Positions 1 through 5,843 are shown, counted from the stretch's first letter. The stretch is DNA of 6,944 bases from Minisyncoccota bacterium (GCA_012799795.1 JAAZKO010000015.1:1-6944); one strand, 5' to 3'. The notes: a model not told the origin generated them from the letters alone. Made by a program: numbers and translations.

Positions 1-75
1 ATAATCAGAACTTGAAAAAACTCTCCGAGCTTCAGTAATTTTGCCTTTATTTTGACTGACAAGTAAAAGCTGCAT
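1..75 (-). CDS. rdgB: RdgB/HAM1-like XTP/dITP diphosphatase, N-terminal fragment
   Basis: Only the first 25 codons are in the window, from an ATG at 73-75 running off the left edge without a stop. The peptide begins MQLLLVSQNKGKITEAR. A short hydrophobic strand followed by a polar N-K-G-K-x-x-E segment is the N-terminal signature of the RdgB/HAM1/ITPase family, which hydrolyses non-canonical purine triphosphates (ITP, dITP, XTP) to monophosphates and so keeps them out of nucleic acids. The ATG lies 6 bp after the ybaB stop, so the gene is probably co-transcribed with ybaB. No good Shine-Dalgarno sequence precedes it. The canonical downstream neighbour of dnaX-ybaB would be recR, and this peptide does not look like RecR. 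The call rests on a very short match, so the family is likely but not proven. Confidence 0.6.
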   Translation of the reverse strand, partial: MQLLLVSQNKGKITEARRVFSSSDY

Positions 76-81
76 GATTAA

Positions 82-369
82 TTATCTGCCCATCATTCCA
101 CCCAAACCGCCTGTCATTGATTGCAATTTTTTAGCTGCAATTTCTTGAGATTTTTTTATCGCTTTATTGAGAGCATTAACTAAATCAGCACTATGAATCC
201 CTTGAACAGAAACATCTTTAATTTTCTGGTCACCAGCAATAGTTACCACTATGTCTCCCTCTTCAACCACAATTTCTTCTGCGGCTAAATCTTTTTGCAT
301 TTGCTTAGCTTGTTTACGTAATTTATTAAGATCGCCTAATTGACCTAATAAACCAGCTTTATCTGTCAT
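82..369 (-). CDS. ybaB: YbaB/EbfC-family nucleoid-associated DNA-binding protein
   Basis: This 95-residue protein matches the YbaB/EbfC family in length and layout. An N-terminal basic helix with the pattern LNKLRKQAKQMQKDL (residues 15-29) is followed by a beta-strand segment (EEIVVEEGDIVVTIAGDQKI, about 31-50), a second helix (about 61-84) and a Gly/Met-rich tail (MTGGLGGMMGR). Family members form dimers shaped like a pair of tweezers that bind DNA and coat the nucleoid. The position directly after dnaX is the classic one for this gene, and synteny supports the call strongly. The ATG at 367-369 is preceded by an AAGGGA Shine-Dalgarno sequence 4 bp upstream, the clearest SD apart from that of gltX. 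A gap of 45 bp separates it from the dnaX stop and contains promoter-like sequence. Confidence 0.95.
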   Translation of the reverse strand: MTDKAGLLGQLGDLNKLRKQAKQMQKDLAAEEIVVEEGDIVVTIAGDQKIKDVSVQGIHSADLVNALNKAIKKSQEIAAKKLQSMTGGLGGMMGR

Positions 370-373
370 ATTT

Positions 374-379
374 TCCCTT
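374..379 (-). promoter_or_regulatory. Shine-Dalgarno sequence of ybaB
   Basis: On the minus strand AAGGGA lies 4 bases before the ybaB ATG. It fixes that start, and it stands out because several genes in this window have no recognisable SD. Confidence 0.6.
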
Positions 380-382
380 TTT

Positions 383-401
383 TTAATAATTCTTAATAAT
401 T
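383..401. repeat. Tandem 9-bp direct repeat in the dnaX-ybaB gap
   Basis: TTAATAATT occurs at 383-391 and again at 393-401, separated by one C, giving a 10-bp period (about one helical turn). It sits between the putative promoter and the ybaB SD, where an operator could lie. The repeat is pure A/T, so chance is a real alternative. Confidence 0.3.
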
Positions 402-422
402 AGTATAAATAAGATTATATCA
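402..422 (-). promoter_or_regulatory. Candidate promoter for ybaB (extended -10 plus a second -10-like box)
   Basis: Minus-strand TGATATAAT (414-422) is a perfect extended -10 element (TGn-TATAAT) overlapping the last codons of dnaX. I find no good -35 at normal spacing. A second -10-like hexamer, TATACT, lies at 402-407. The start codon is at 369, so transcripts would carry leaders of roughly 25-40 bases that include the SD. The sequence is very AT-rich, and chance -10 matches are common in such DNA, so this is a candidate only. Confidence 0.3.
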
Positions 423-1983
423 AAACATCTTTTGCTGTCTCTAGCAAATCATTCTTTTCCGCTTCCGGTGCTTTACTTAAGATAAAATCAAACTGCAACT
501 TTTCTCCCAACAAACTTTGACAGCTTTGATCCAATAGGGTTTGATATTTTTGCTGTTCTAATTGTTCTTTATGAAAATCATAAAAAACCAAAATGCGCGC
601 TGTTCCATTAATAAGCTCTTCTAATCTGCAAGCCCTTAGTAGCGCAGATAAAGAAAAATTTTCCTTAGCAACGAATTCTAATAGTTTTTGCCACAATTCA
701 TTTGGGGAAACGGTGGATAATGAAGAGCCTGAATTTTTTACTGGGTTTTTTACTAAATTTTTATCTTTTATAATCTCGCTACTCAAAGTATCTATTTTTT
801 TTACTTCAATTTGGCTTTTTTTTTTGCTTTTGCTGAAGATTGTTTTTTTTGATAAGAGAGAGTTTTGATTATTTTGCTCAGAATTGTCTTGTTTTTTTTC
901 CTGCTCTTTTGATCGATCAATAATTGCTAAGAAAATTAATTCTAAGGCTAAAAAATTAATAGGTAATTCTTGTTGTAAATTACTCACACTTAATTCTTTA
1001 AGCAAAAATTGATCAATTTTAGCTTCAGTAAAAGCTGCACCTTCTTTGATACCTAAATTAATTAATAAATCATTGTGTAGGAACTCTAATAGATCCTTGT
1101 AAAAATCTTTTTGTTGATAATTTTTTGACCTTAATTCTTCAAATATTAAACTAATTGCTTTGACATCCTTGGCCAATAATAAAGACAAAAGTTCTTTAAT
1201 ATAAATTAAATTGTCTTGACCCAAATAGGCTTTAAGCACCTCCATTTGTAATTTTCCACTTTGACAAGCTAACTCCAAATTTTTAACAGCATCACGAAAA
1301 CTGCCGTCGGCTCGATGGGCAATTTGAATTAGGTCCTCTTTTTTATATTTAATTTTTTCAGCTTTTAACACTCTTTCTAGCGATCTAAGTATTTCTTTTT
1401 CGCTTGCTTTGTGAAAATTAAGTAAAGTACAACGAGAAATTATTGTGGCTGGTAATTTTTGTAATTCAGTAGTGGCTAAAATAAAAACCACATGAGGTGG
1501 CGGTTCTTCTAGAATCTTTAAAAAAGCATTAAAAGCTTCGGTGGTTAACATGTGCACTTCATCTAGAATATAAACCGCCATTTTGGCACCTTGGGGAGGC
1601 AGAGCTATTCTCTCTTTCAAGAGTCTAATGTCATCAATGCCACGATTGCTGGCTGCATCTAATTCATGAACTAAAAAAGATTGCCCTCGATAGACTTTTT
1701 CAGCTAAACTCGAATTAGAATCTGGTTCTTGGAAAATCAATTGCTTTTTTTTCTTAGAGCTTTTGCCAAAATAAAGCTGATCAACTAATTCTTCATTTTT
1801 TGGATCATTGAGTAAGAGCGCTAAAATTCTTGAAGCAGATGTCTTACCAGTTCCCTTGGGTCCGGCAAAAATTAAAGATTGAGGAATTTTCCCAGCTTTC
1901 ATCATTGCTTCTAAACTATTTCTAACCTGAACAATGTCAAGTTCTGCAATGATTTTTGGACGATATTTACGATGCCAAGCCAT
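415..1983 (-). CDS. dnaX: DNA polymerase III subunit gamma/tau (clamp-loader ATPase), zinc-finger cysteines missing
   Basis: This 522-residue protein is the motor subunit of the replicative clamp loader, which uses ATP to open and place the beta sliding clamp on DNA. Visible AAA+ motifs are Walker A GPKGTGKT (41-48), Walker B with DEVH (141-144), sensor 1 LATTE (169-173), the SRC arginine-finger motif (183-185) and sensor 2 GSFRDA (227-232). The collar domain occupies about 245-355. A low-complexity Lys/Ser/Asn linker follows (about 357-425), then a tau-type C-terminal domain (about 428-500) with the FHKEQLEQ signature. The Cys4 zinc-binding insertion normally found between Walker A and DAASNRGIDDIR (109-120) has no cysteine here; residues 60-107 hold a Lys-rich stretch instead. 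The linker is encoded by several A8-A10 runs, including a candidate slippage site. The ATG is 30 bp after the ybeY stop, and an AGAG only one base before it is too close to be a good SD. Confidence 0.96.
   Translation of the reverse strand: MAWHRKYRPKIIAELDIVQVRNSLEAMMKAGKIPQSLIFAGPKGTGKTSASRILALLLNDPKNEELVDQLYFGKSSKKKKQLIFQEPDSNSSLAEKVYRGQSFLVHELDAASNRGIDDIRLLKERIALPPQGAKMAVYILDEVHMLTTEAFNAFLKILEEPPPHVVFILATTELQKLPATIISRCTLLNFHKASEKEILRSLERVLKAEKIKYKKEDLIQIAHRADGSFRDAVKNLELACQSGKLQMEVLKAYLGQDNLIYIKELLSLLLAKDVKAISLIFEELRSKNYQQKDFYKDLLEFLHNDLLINLGIKEGAAFTEAKIDQFLLKELSVSNLQQELPINFLALELIFLAIIDRSKEQEKKQDNSEQNNQNSLLSKKTIFSKSKKKSQIEVKKIDTLSSEIIKDKNLVKNPVKNSGSSLSTVSPNELWQKLLEFVAKENFSLSALLRACRLEELINGTARILVFYDFHKEQLEQQKYQTLLDQSCQSLLGEKLQFDFILSKAPEAEKNDLLETAKDVLI
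801..825 (-). other. Candidate programmed slippage site in dnaX (A10 run with stops in both other frames)
   Basis: On the coding strand codons 387-389 read AGC AAA AAA AAA AGC, giving ten consecutive A (complement of 816-825). Shifting -1, or adding one A to the mRNA, reads AAA AAG CCA AAT TGA, stopping at 806-808 after about 392 residues. Shifting +1, or losing one A, reads AAA GCC AAA TTG AAG TAA, stopping at 801-803 after about 393 residues. Either product keeps the complete AAA+ core and collar and loses the tau C-terminal domain. This mirrors known dnaX biology: Thermus thermophilus uses transcriptional slippage on an A9 run, and E. coli uses a -1 ribosomal frameshift on A-AAA-AAG. I see no strong stem-loop downstream, which favours transcriptional slippage. 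Function is inferred; the run and the stops are read directly. Confidence 0.5.
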
Positions 1984-2013
1984 ACTCTTTTTTAGTTTAA
2001 CATATTAAAAAAA

Positions 2014-2409
2014 TTAGTGATCATCGTGATGATAACCCAGAAGATGCATCAAACCATGTTCTAAATAAAAATTAATTTGATCATCAACTAATCTACCAAA
2101 ACGTCGGGCAGTTTTAACTGCTTCTGGAAAACTAATAACAATATCACCCAAATGGGGAGCTAAACCTTTTGGTAGCGGAATGTCTTGCAATTGATTTTTA
2201 TCATGCTGAGGAAAAGATAAAACATCGGTGGTACCAAAATGACCGAGTTCTTCCTCGTTAAGCTTTTTAATTTTCCGACTGCCAACTACGGAAATGTCCA
2301 CTTGAGCGTGATCAATACCATGTTTAATTAAAACACGCTTAACAGTTTCTCGCAGCTGTTGCCGTTTGACTGGATAACGAGAACCAATATATAAATTAGA
2401 TTTAATCAT
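2014..2409 (-). CDS. ybeY: Endoribonuclease YbeY (rRNA maturation factor), short C-terminus
   Basis: This 131-residue protein carries the YbeY metal-binding signature HGLMHLLGYHHDDH at its extreme C-terminus (H118, H122 and H128 in the H-x3-H-x5-H spacing). It also has the conserved TDVLSFP segment and the family's N-terminal half with KKLNEEELGHFG. YbeY is a single-strand endoribonuclease that works in 16S rRNA 3'-end maturation and ribosome quality control in the cytoplasm. Typical members run about 150-160 residues, with a C-terminal helix rich in Glu/Met after the histidines. Here the reading frame stops three residues after H128, so that helix is absent. The ATG at 2407-2409 lies 9 bp after the preceding stop, with no clear SD (TAATAAATAACT precedes it), so translation may depend on coupling. 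Confidence 0.93.
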   Translation of the reverse strand: MIKSNLYIGSRYPVKRQQLRETVKRVLIKHGIDHAQVDISVVGSRKIKKLNEEELGHFGTTDVLSFPQHDKNQLQDIPLPKGLAPHLGDIVISFPEAVKTARRFGRLVDDQINFYLEHGLMHLLGYHHDDH

Positions 2410-2418
2410 AGTTATTTA

Positions 2419-3240
2419 TTAAGCAGAGATCCTGGCTGCGAAGCTAATATCAATTGGACCTAAAGGTATTTCATCATCTGGATCATCGACAAAAAGCAAA
2501 ATTACTCGACCTCGACTGTTATTCGACCAAACTCTGCCTTCTCTAATTATTTCTGGAGATCCACCAAATTGTTTTTGCACCCAAGCTGCGGGTCCAGCAT
2601 CAGCTATCACTCCCACCACTGCTACTTGTTCACTGGGATTAATCATAATCATTTTTCGATATTTATACCAAGATTTTAATTCTGGATAATCTTGATTCCA
2701 ATTGGGTAAATACATCAGTTGCACAGCAAAATAATATTTTTCTTTTAAAATAGCTTCTTCAGTTAATTCTCCGGCTTCAGTAAACCAGGAAAAAGCTCCT
2801 CGTTTGGACGCTATCCCTGCCTCTTGATAAGCATCATGTTGATCTAAAGTATCCCCAGGATAACGCAATAAGTGTTGTTCAGCTCCCATAATCCCAATAC
2901 TATGATTCAATTTTTTTCCCTCAATTTCATTCCTAACATCAAAACCTAAAATTAAGCTTAATTGCTGCTCTAAATAGAGTTGGCTTTCGGTTTCTAGATG
3001 ACCAGCCGGCCCATTAACACAAGAATTTAATTTGGCAATAATTTCCTGATACTCAGTGGCTGACAAATCTAAAGCTAAATCATTATTTTCTTTTTGACTG
3101 TTTTTAGCATAAACAGCTTTATCAACTAAAAGCTCATTGGCTATTTGAGGGTTAACCATTGCCATTTGACCGGCAACAGCTAAACCAGCCACCAGTTGTT
3201 GAGAACCATCTTTCAAGGTTTTTGTTTTTTTATTACTCAT
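2419..3240 (-). CDS. Uncharacterised protein with a DPBB-like DAGPA...GGSPE motif region
   Basis: I do not recognise a named family. From the ATG at 3238-3240 the protein has 273 residues. A TTG nine bases upstream would add three residues, but ATG is preferred. The start overlaps the gltX stop by 8 bp (ATGAGTAA), implying translational coupling. The N-terminus is basic (KKTKTLK), followed by a weakly hydrophobic stretch (about 16-29) and VYA at 43-45, which could be a poor signal peptide. The C-terminal half looks like a compact folded domain: RYPGD (126-130), GAFSWF (148-153), EKYYFAVQ (167-174), then a strand, VIADAGPAAW (211-220), GGSPE (226-230), LLFVDDPDDEIPLGP (248-262). A strand followed by D-x-GP and a later S-P recalls the DRGP...DLS layout of double-psi beta-barrel proteins such as RlpA. 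I offer this as a weak structural guess. Cell-wall action is possible but unproven. Confidence 0.85.
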   Translation of the reverse strand: MSNKKTKTLKDGSQQLVAGLAVAGQMAMVNPQIANELLVDKAVYAKNSQKENNDLALDLSATEYQEIIAKLNSCVNGPAGHLETESQLYLEQQLSLILGFDVRNEIEGKKLNHSIGIMGAEQHLLRYPGDTLDQHDAYQEAGIASKRGAFSWFTEAGELTEEAILKEKYYFAVQLMYLPNWNQDYPELKSWYKYRKMIMINPSEQVAVVGVIADAGPAAWVQKQFGGSPEIIREGRVWSNNSRGRVILLFVDDPDDEIPLGPIDISFAARISA

Positions 3241-4693
3241 GTTTTTCAATTTTTTTACTAGCTAAATCTAGTCTTTTAATAATTAAATCACTACCTAAAA
3301 CCAACATTGTTTCAAACAAAGGTGGGGTGGCCGTCCTACCCGTCATGGCCACACGTAAAAACATGAAATATTGACCTTTGTGCCAATCATTTTTTTCTTG
3401 TAGCTTGCGAATAGCTTTTTCTAAACTATTTAGATCAAAAGCGTTTAGTGATTCAATTGCTAGTTTACTTTGCTGAATTTGTTCTTTAAGTAAATCTTGC
3501 TGATCTTTAGCTTTTTTAAACAAAAGCTCAGCTGGATAATCAATTTCCTTATAGAAAAAATCTGTTAATTCTGCAAAATCAGCTAATGTTACCATGCGCT
3601 CATAAACTAAAGCTAATATTTTCTCAAATTTTTCTTGAGGAAACTCTTCAGGAATAAATGCTTTTAAACGTTCTTTTAATTCTTTTTTATCTAACCGTCT
3701 GATGTAGATTCCATTCAACCAATTTAACTTTTTAATATCAAAAATCACTGAATTCATACTTAAGTCTCTAGGATCAAATTCATTGATGTATTCACCTAAA
3801 CTCATCAACTCTCTTTGATCTTTGGCGGACCAGCCCAGAATCATCAAGAAATTAAGTAACGCTTCTGGTAAATAGCCACGATCCAAAAAAGATTGAGCTG
3901 AAACTGTCCCTTTACGCTTACTCATTTTCCCTTTGCCGTCGGGGTTTAAGAAGAGAGGGAAATGAGCAAATATTGGTAAAGCCCAATCAAAAGCCTGATA
4001 AAGTAAAACATGCTTGGGAGTAGAACTAATCCACTCTTCCCCTCTCATTACATGACTAATTTTCATTAAATGATCGTCTACTACTACTGCCAAGTGGTAA
4101 GTAGGATAGCCATCAGATTTTAACAATACTTGATCGTCAACTTGACCTGAATTAAAAGTGATTTCCCCACGCAACAAATCTGTAAAAACAATTTCTTGAT
4201 TTTCTGGCACCTTTAGGCGAATTACGTAGCTCTCTCCAGCGCTTAATCTCTTTTTCACTTCGTCTTCATCTAAATGACGACAGTGTTGATCATAACGTGG
4301 CGCCTGATGTCGAGCTTGTTGTTCCTGACGGACTTTTTCCAAACGCTCTTTTGAACAAAAACAATAATAAGCTCTACCTTTTTTTACTAATTCTTCGGCT
4401 TTTTCCTGATAAAGTTTTAGACGTTTAGATTGAATATATGGACCATAAGCCCCATTTTTTCCTGGACCTTCATCCCAATCTAAGCCAAATTTCTTAATAA
4501 TTGACTGAATTTGTTCCACCCCGTCAACTACCTCCCTAGTTTTGTCTGTATCTTCAATTCTTAAAATAAATTGACCATGATGTTTTTTAGCAAAAGCGTA
4601 ATTTTTTAATAAAGTGGCCATACTAGCCACATGCATTTCACCAGTAGGGCTCGGTGCCATTCTAGTGCGAACTGGCGACTGATTTTCTTGCAT
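3233..4693 (-). CDS. gltX: Glutamyl-tRNA synthetase with a degenerate HIGH motif
   Basis: This 486-residue class I synthetase attaches glutamate to tRNA in the cytoplasm. The N-terminus shows RTRMAPSPTGEMH (9-21) and then the HIGH-equivalent as HVAS (21-24). LRIEDTD (44-50), YPTYHLAVVVDDHLM (196-210) and HVMRGEEW (214-221) are characteristic GluRS segments. The second ATP motif is KMSKR (256-260). A zinc-knuckle pattern C111-x-C113-x24-C138-x-H140 matches the spacing of the zinc site of E. coli GluRS. The alpha-helical anticodon-binding part fills about 325-486, and total length is normal for the family. The ATG at 4691-4693 is 2 bp after the preceding stop with a strong AGAGAGAGAG SD. Many bacteria lacking GlnRS use a non-discriminating GluRS together with GatCAB; the sequence alone does not settle which type this is. 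Confidence 0.96.
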   Translation of the reverse strand: MQENQSPVRTRMAPSPTGEMHVASMATLLKNYAFAKKHHGQFILRIEDTDKTREVVDGVEQIQSIIKKFGLDWDEGPGKNGAYGPYIQSKRLKLYQEKAEELVKKGRAYYCFCSKERLEKVRQEQQARHQAPRYDQHCRHLDEDEVKKRLSAGESYVIRLKVPENQEIVFTDLLRGEITFNSGQVDDQVLLKSDGYPTYHLAVVVDDHLMKISHVMRGEEWISSTPKHVLLYQAFDWALPIFAHFPLFLNPDGKGKMSKRKGTVSAQSFLDRGYLPEALLNFLMILGWSAKDQRELMSLGEYINEFDPRDLSMNSVIFDIKKLNWLNGIYIRRLDKKELKERLKAFIPEEFPQEKFEKILALVYERMVTLADFAELTDFFYKEIDYPAELLFKKAKDQQDLLKEQIQQSKLAIESLNAFDLNSLEKAIRKLQEKNDWHKGQYFMFLRVAMTGRTATPPLFETMLVLGSDLIIKRLDLASKKIEKHE

Positions 4694-4695
4694 AA

Positions 4696-5799
4696 TTACT
4701 CTCTCTCTAAATAATTAGTATGAACAGCACTAACATATGCTAAAAAGTCATCATCTCCTTTAAATACATAAATTGGCTGCAAAAAAGCCTGGTATTCAAA
4801 ATCATCAAAGTAAGCTAATTCTACACTGCGCACTACTGCTCTTTCCAAATTCTGAGCACTGACAATATAAACTTCTCCAGCTTGAACCATTTTCCAAGCA
4901 GATTTTATTCCTCTCAATGGATAAGTTTCAAAAGTAAGATAGTCCACTTCATGATAATGATAATCAATCTCTACTATGGAATCATTAGCAGAAAAAGCGG
5001 CACTAATAACTGCCGAAATTATTCCTTTTTTACCCTGAGGAGTATAAAGAGGGTAAAGATCATCAACTGCTACCCGATTTAAATCAACCTTAACAAAGTC
5101 GGCATCAGATAAAGAAAGAGCCGAATTTAATTCTCCTCCTAAGGATTTTTTATAATTAATCACCCCAGAACTACTAGCCACATCTTTGGGCATTAAACCA
5201 GCGTGAGCTAAAAATTTTTTAACCCGATCAACCGCTTCAAATTCCTCTGGCAAACGCCGCTTTTTGTCTGTTATTAATAATTCTGGTTTAGCTAAATAAT
5301 TACTACTGATGGAAAAATTCAAAAAATTAGCATCAATTTCCATGCCCATGTCTAGGGGTTGAGTTTTGGTAAATCGATAGAGTTCGCTAGAAATTATCTC
5401 TGGGGCAAAAATAAAACCATATTTTGCAGCAATTTCCTTAACTTTTTGATCGGTTAATAAACTAATTGCTGGTTTTGGCATAAAGTAAATTTTAATTTGA
5501 TCAACTGGGTCAGTTAAAGTTCCTGCCATTTCTAAAATATATTCTTTTGGTTTTTGATTATCTTCTTGTACAGGAAAGTTTAGTCTTGGTAAGATACCAA
5601 ACCCAACAGTTGGTGGAGGTGGCCCCGGCGGATGAGTTCTATTCCAGTAATCAAGGAAAACATTCCATAAAACCCTTCCAAGCATTAAAAAAACCAAAGC
5701 AATGGCTAAAAATTTTAGGCCTGCTCGACTGAAGTAATTAATATTACTTAAAGTTGGTTCGGTGCTGGTATTTTTCTTGACAATTTTTTGATTGCTCAT
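4696..5799 (-). CDS. Uncharacterised single-pass membrane protein with large extracytoplasmic domain
   Basis: I cannot assign a family. The 367-residue product has a polar N-terminus (1-20), one hydrophobic segment (about 28-48, KFLAIALVFLMLGRVLWNVF), a proline-rich hinge (HPPGPPPP, 56-63) and then about 300 soluble residues. The basic N-terminus suggests N-in, C-out orientation. The hinge leads into VGFGILPRLNFP (65-76), a type of segment I associate from memory with conserved hypothetical proteins of Microgenomates; this is unverified. The C-terminus (about 300-360) reads AWKMVQAGEVYI, then VELAYFDDFEYQAFLQPIYVF, then AYVSAV. This vaguely resembles the C-terminal domain of YycH/YycI-like extracytoplasmic regulators, but the resemblance is too weak to name it. 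The ATG at 5797-5799 has no SD. A sigma70-like promoter lies just upstream. The gene ends 2 bp before gltX. Confidence 0.88.
   Translation of the reverse strand: MSNQKIVKKNTSTEPTLSNINYFSRAGLKFLAIALVFLMLGRVLWNVFLDYWNRTHPPGPPPPTVGFGILPRLNFPVQEDNQKPKEYILEMAGTLTDPVDQIKIYFMPKPAISLLTDQKVKEIAAKYGFIFAPEIISSELYRFTKTQPLDMGMEIDANFLNFSISSNYLAKPELLITDKKRRLPEEFEAVDRVKKFLAHAGLMPKDVASSSGVINYKKSLGGELNSALSLSDADFVKVDLNRVAVDDLYPLYTPQGKKGIISAVISAAFSANDSIVEIDYHYHEVDYLTFETYPLRGIKSAWKMVQAGEVYIVSAQNLERAVVRSVELAYFDDFEYQAFLQPIYVFKGDDDFLAYVSAVHTNYLERE
4699..4708 (-). promoter_or_regulatory. Shine-Dalgarno sequence of gltX
   Basis: Minus-strand AGAGAGAGAG ends 5 bases before the gltX ATG. It is encoded within the last codons (Leu-Glu-Arg-Glu) of the upstream gene, so ribosomes finishing that gene terminate on top of the gltX initiation site. 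It is among the strongest SDs in the window and supports coupled translation of the pair. Confidence 0.65.
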
Positions 5800-5814
5800 A
5801 GAAATCTGCTTATT

Positions 5815-5843
5815 AGTATAATGGCTTACTCCAGACTATTCAA
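5815..5843 (-). promoter_or_regulatory. Candidate sigma70-type promoter before the 4696-5799 membrane-protein gene
   Basis: On the minus strand TTGAAT (5838-5843, 4 of 6 to TTGACA) and TATACT (5815-5820, 5 of 6 to TATAAT) are separated by exactly 17 bp, inside the 48-bp gap after the S11 peptidase gene. A start site about seven bases downstream of the -10 would fall near 5808, leaving only about 9 bases before the ATG at 5797-5799. That is too short for a normal SD, and none is seen. The 10-mer TTATACTAAT spanning the -10 also occurs in the dnaX-ybaB gap (399-408). Confidence 0.5.

Noticed and set aside
593..868. Plus-strand ORF of 91 codons
   Set aside because: It is antisense to dnaX; its Phe/Ile-rich sequence is the mirror of the Lys-rich linker and it has no family features.
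1740..1755. A-AAA-AAG heptamer in dnaX near codons 77-80 as the gamma frameshift site
   Set aside because: It matches the E. coli heptamer but lies inside the ATPase domain; a frameshift there would give a useless fragment, so it is treated as chance.
1984..2013. Promoter or terminator in the 30-bp ybeY-dnaX gap
   Set aside because: Only A/T-rich sequence with a T7 run; no -35/-10 pair at proper spacing and no stem that could form a terminator.
3241..3249. TTG at 3247-3249 as start of the 2419-3240 gene
   Set aside because: An ATG three codons downstream overlaps the gltX stop as ATGAGTAA, a common coupling arrangement; no SD favours the TTG.
3159..3374. Plus-strand ORF of 71 codons
   Set aside because: Antisense across the gltX/2419-3240 junction, with no SD and no recognisable protein pattern.
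4882..5082. Plus-strand ORF of 66 codons
   Set aside because: Lies wholly inside the 4696-5799 gene on the opposite strand; composition looks like a shadow frame.
5547..5732. Plus-strand ORF of 61 codons
   Set aside because: Antisense to the proline-rich and TM-coding part of the 4696-5799 gene; no supporting features.
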